The translations under genes and the position numbers were made by a program. 64,000 nucleotides of DNA, taken from Demequinaceae bacterium. Its GTDB lineage: Bacteria > Actinomycetota > Actinomycetes > Actinomycetales > Demequinaceae. Shown piece after piece: positions 61,317-64,000 of the stretch. The stretch is from contig JAFGBM010000007.1 of assembly GCA_016933155.1 (NCBI GenBank), forward strand, positions 1 through 64,000, given 5' to 3'. Below the pieces are notes generated by a model. It did no database searches, was not told the DNA's origin, and worked only from the letters and a program-made list of their open reading frames with translations. How positions within the stretch are numbered: position 1 is the stretch's first letter; each line of letters begins with the position of its first letter.

Positions 61317-62822
61317 ATGAAACAGCACCTTCGCCGTATAAGCGCCATCGGTGATTCGGGCAGCGCCCTGGTGGCCACCATGGGGGTGGCGATCATCGGA
61401 TTGGCCTTCAGCCTGATCGTGGTCACCCAGGCGATCAGCATCACCAACGATGCGGCGAGAGACCGCGTCCGCACCGTCGAGATCCACGCCGCCGAAGCGG
61501 CACTCGACGCCGCCTTCAGGTCGGTCGAGACCGAGACGCCCTGCACGACCGAGGCGACCGTGGGGGAGGGGAGTTACGCGGTGGACGTCACCGTTGGAAT
61601 CAAGTACTACGACGCCAGCGGCGAACTCCTCTGCGTCGACGGAGTGGTCGCAGGCACCCCCACCAAAGCCGTCCTGACCTCGTCCGCCATCCCCACCTAC
61701 AACGCACCCGGGGCCGTCGTCCCCCAGCGCCAGATGCAGGCGACCGTCAACCTCATTCCCTTGAGCACCCCGTCCATGGGTGTCGCCCTGTTCGCGGGAA
61801 GCGGGATCAACATCTCGAACAGCGGCACCATCGCCCCGCTCGACCCCTCCGAGATCGCGACCGTGTGGGTGGAGAACCAGTCCGTCAACTGCTCGAACAG
61901 CGTGACCATCGAAGCCAATCTCATCATCACGGACGGCGGGCTCAACATCTCCAACACGTGTCGGATCGCCGGGGACACTTGGGTGAGGTCCAACATGAAC
62001 GCCTCCAACAACGTCAGCCCCAACAGGGTGGGCGGAGACCTGGTCGTGTACGACGGGGACCTCAACGCCAGCAACAACCAGATATTCGGAGGCTCGGTGT
62101 CCGTCGGCGGGAATCTCAATGGGACGTACACGGCGGCAGGAGCCGTCTGTGCGGACAATGTGGGCACCCCGTGTGGGACCCTTCCGCTGTACACCGGTGG
62201 AGGAATGCCCGAGGTGTACTACGACCCCTCGGACTGGCCGGCATCCTTCATCGAGAAGGACATCGACGATTGGGCTCAAGACGTCATCGATGGCGCGGGT
62301 CTGACAGGCTCGAAGGTTTCCAGTTATCTGGGCAGCCCCTGCACCCTGAGTGGAAGCGTCATCAAGAACCCCATCGTCTTGGATGCGGAAGACTCGCTCT
62401 ACGACCTTCGCACCTGCACGTTCAACACGAACAACAAAATCAGCCTCGTCATCAACGGGGACACGGCCTTCTTCATCAATGGCCTGAACACCTCGAACCA
62501 ATTCACGGTCACGTCGGGTGACGGCGAAGAGCACAACGTGTGGTTCATCGTGCCGACCGGCTTGACCGGCGGTATCAACATGTCCAACACCACGAGCATC
62601 GTCGACCCCATCCACGTGTTCCTCTTCACCCCCAACAACCTGAACATGTCCAACTACCAAAGCCTGTCGGGCCAGGCCTACGCCGACACGCTTAACTGGT
62701 CGAACAACCCCAACTTCAAGTACGTCGGGGTCGGGATTCCGGGTGTTGCCCTGGGTGAGGAGACCAGTTCGGAGGCGGGGTTCTCGGTGGAGATCGTCAG
62801 CAAACACGAGATCGCAAACTAG
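61317..62822 (+). CDS. PilX-like protein with a large Asn/Ser-rich repetitive domain
   Basis: The protein has 501 residues from ATG 61317; ATG 61296 is an alternative. The N-terminal helix (GSALVATMGVAIIGLAFSLI) is of the PilX type and lacks the Glu at mature position 5. Then come short repeats rich in Asn and Ser (SGINISNSGTI, GGLNISNTCRI, NMNASNN, DLNASNNQIFGGSVSVGGNL), a bactofilin- or beta-helix-like pattern. It could be an adhesive tip or surface layer piece. Co-transcribed with the other minor pilins. Confidence 0.72.
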   Translation: MKQHLRRISAIGDSGSALVATMGVAIIGLAFSLIVVTQAISITNDAARDRVRTVEIHAAEAALDAAFRSVETETPCTTEATVGEGSYAVDVTVGIKYYDASGELLCVDGVVAGTPTKAVLTSSAIPTYNAPGAVVPQRQMQATVNLIPLSTPSMGVALFAGSGINISNSGTIAPLDPSEIATVWVENQSVNCSNSVTIEANLIITDGGLNISNTCRIAGDTWVRSNMNASNNVSPNRVGGDLVVYDGDLNASNNQIFGGSVSVGGNLNGTYTAAGAVCADNVGTPCGTLPLYTGGGMPEVYYDPSDWPASFIEKDIDDWAQDVIDGAGLTGSKVSSYLGSPCTLSGSVIKNPIVLDAEDSLYDLRTCTFNTNNKISLVINGDTAFFINGLNTSNQFTVTSGDGEEHNVWFIVPTGLTGGINMSNTTSIVDPIHVFLFTPNNLNMSNYQSLSGQAYADTLNWSNNPNFKYVGVGIPGVALGEETSSEAGFSVEIVSKHEIAN

Positions 62823-62831
62823 CCTCATTCC

Positions 62832-63608
62832 GTGATACTCGTAGCGGCCATCGGGTTTGGCCTGGCTTTCGGCTCGTTCGTCAACGTCCTGATCGCACGG
62901 GTGCCGGCAGGCGAGGACTGGGTCCGGGGTACGAGCCGATGCCCCCGATGTCGGCACGACCTGGCGTGGTACGACAACATCCCGCTCGTCTCCTGGCTCT
63001 GGCTTCGGAGGCGGTGCCGGCACTGCGCCGTGCCCATCCCCGCCAGGTATCCGATGGTCGAGGCGCTTGTCGCCGCATTGGTCGTGGTCATCGCCCTCGT
63101 CCACGGGGTCTCCTTCCTTGCAGCCGCGCTCGTCTATCTCGCGATCGTCTCGGTCGCCCTCGTCTTCATCGACCTGGACGTCCTGAGGCTTCCCGATGCC
63201 TTGGTCCTGCCCGCCTATCCGGCCGTCTTCGCCCTTCTCGCCGTCGATGCCTGGGTGGAGGGCGAGTGGGGCGGCCTCCTCCGTGCGGGACTCGGGATCC
63301 TCATCATGGGGGGCTTCTATGGCCTGATGTGGGCCGCCTATCCGGCCGGGATCGGTTTCGGCGACGTCAAGACCGCGGGTCTTCTAGGAATGGTCGGGGG
63401 GTTCTTGGGGTGGAGGAGCCTTGCGGTCGGCGTCACGGCCGGGCCGATTCTCGGTGGATTGTCCGTCCTGGTAGGCCTGGCGACCGGCAGGCTTCATCGG
63501 AAGTCGAAGGTCCCCTACGGCCCCGCCCTCATCGGCGGGGCTTGGCTCGGATATCTCGCAGGCCCGGCCATCGCGGGGGCCTACCTGGATTTGGTGTTGT
63601 CCGGCTAA
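62832..63608 (+). CDS. pilD: Prepilin peptidase/N-methyltransferase PilD
   Basis: This 258-residue polytopic membrane aspartic protease cleaves and methylates prepilins. It starts at GTG 62832. The cytoplasmic zinc domain has CPRC and CRHC, and the two catalytic aspartates are in FIDLDVLRLPD and GIGFGDVK. It should process the four prepilins encoded upstream. Confidence 0.94.
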   Translation: MILVAAIGFGLAFGSFVNVLIARVPAGEDWVRGTSRCPRCRHDLAWYDNIPLVSWLWLRRRCRHCAVPIPARYPMVEALVAALVVVIALVHGVSFLAAALVYLAIVSVALVFIDLDVLRLPDALVLPAYPAVFALLAVDAWVEGEWGGLLRAGLGILIMGGFYGLMWAAYPAGIGFGDVKTAGLLGMVGGFLGWRSLAVGVTAGPILGGLSVLVGLATGRLHRKSKVPYGPALIGGAWLGYLAGPAIAGAYLDLVLSG

Positions 63609-63663
63609 CGACAACGCCAGGACGTGCCGATATTGTTGGGGTACAGACGTTGAAGGGAGAATC

Positions 63664-64000
63664 GTGGCGGTTCGGGCGGTTGGGCTGGACATCGGCACGA
63701 CCCACGTACGCGCGGCCGAGGTCGACATCGCCGGCGGCGGATCGGCCAGGGGCACCGTGGGCTCCCTGCTCAAGTACGCCGAGTTGCCGCTGCCGTCGGG
63801 CGCCGTCGGCGACGGGGAGATTCACGAGGTCGCCACAGTCGCCTCCGTCCTCAAGCGATTGTGGAGCAAGGGACGTTTCTCGACCAAGCAGGTGATCTCG
63901 GGGGTCGGAAGCCAACGGGTGGTCGTGCGCGAGATGGACCTACCCTCCCTTCCCATGGCGCAACTACGGCAGTCCCTTCCCTTCCAGGTGGGGGAGATGC
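63664..64000 (+). CDS. pilM: Type IV pilus assembly protein PilM (5' part)
   Basis: The start is GTG 63664 with AAGGGAGA upstream; 112 codons run off the window. The actin-like ATPase fold begins AVRAVGLDIGTTHVRAAEVD, with KQVISGVGSQRVVVREMDLP typical of PilM. PilM connects PilN/PilO and PilB at the inner membrane. pilN and pilO are expected just beyond the window. Confidence 0.92.
   Translation, partial: MAVRAVGLDIGTTHVRAAEVDIAGGGSARGTVGSLLKYAELPLPSGAVGDGEIHEVATVASVLKRLWSKGRFSTKQVISGVGSQRVVVREMDLPSLPMAQLRQSLPFQVGEM

Noticed and set aside
10-64000. Prophage or integrative element
   Set aside because: No integrase, phage structural gene, transposase or tRNA-adjacent attachment site was found in the window.

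Overview
The window reads as chromosomal DNA of a high-GC actinobacterium. The evidence is a phosphatidylinositol-mannoside lipid cluster (PI-phosphate synthase, acyltransferase, PimA-type mannosyltransferase), the gene order thrS-HIT-pgsA-patA-pimA-pdxS-pdxT-yebC-ruvCAB-secDF-rel, many GTG starts, and rarA-rpsD-alaS-ruvX-mltG-aroE downstream. That order, with type IV pilus genes following aroE, suggests the Micrococcales (for example Demequinaceae or Cellulomonadaceae). The placement is inferred from gene order and is not proven. No rRNA, tRNA, CRISPR array or intact transposase was found.

Layout. (1) 1-15.8 kb is an accessory region. It holds the end of a type I restriction-modification operon (hsdS, hsdR), which runs into a broken DUF429 gene. 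Next come three DUF3800-type genes (one frameshifted), a DUF3024 gene, duplicated palindromes, and three repeated promoter-plus-hairpin cassettes that may make small RNAs. These are followed by rtcB, several lipoproteins, a NERD-domain protein, a HicA-like toxin/partner pair, a canonical hicAB pair and an SDR gene remnant. (2) 15.8-19.1 kb holds an RraB-like protein, an alpha/beta hydrolase and a BspA-type leucine-rich-repeat surface protein. (3) 19.2-41.3 kb is a dense housekeeping block: thrS, HIT, PI/PIM lipid synthesis, pdxS/pdxT for pyridoxal phosphate, yebC, ruvCAB Holliday-junction processing, secDF export, rel for (p)ppGpp, a DUF349 protein, a cyclophilin, hisS and aspS. (4) 41.3-46.4 kb on the minus strand holds a membrane protein gene split by a frameshift and two tandem MMPL transporters. 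(5) 46.4-53.6 kb holds rarA, rpsD, alaS, ruvX, mltG and aroE. (6) 53.7-64 kb is a type IV pilus operon: pilB, pilT, pilC, major pilin, three large minor-pilin-like proteins, prepilin peptidase and the start of pilM.

Most interesting part. In 4.3-7.8 kb each DUF3800 gene has a TCCACAGG box (or its complement) 32-39 nt before its start codon. A related ATCCACA box lies 15-16 nt before the -35 hexamer of each of the three promoter-hairpin cassettes. Two cassettes point at the 3' end of a DUF3800 gene, and one cassette hairpin encodes the last codons of that gene on the opposite strand. This could be an undescribed module of a DUF3800 protein plus a small RNA. That reading is a hypothesis from sequence layout alone.
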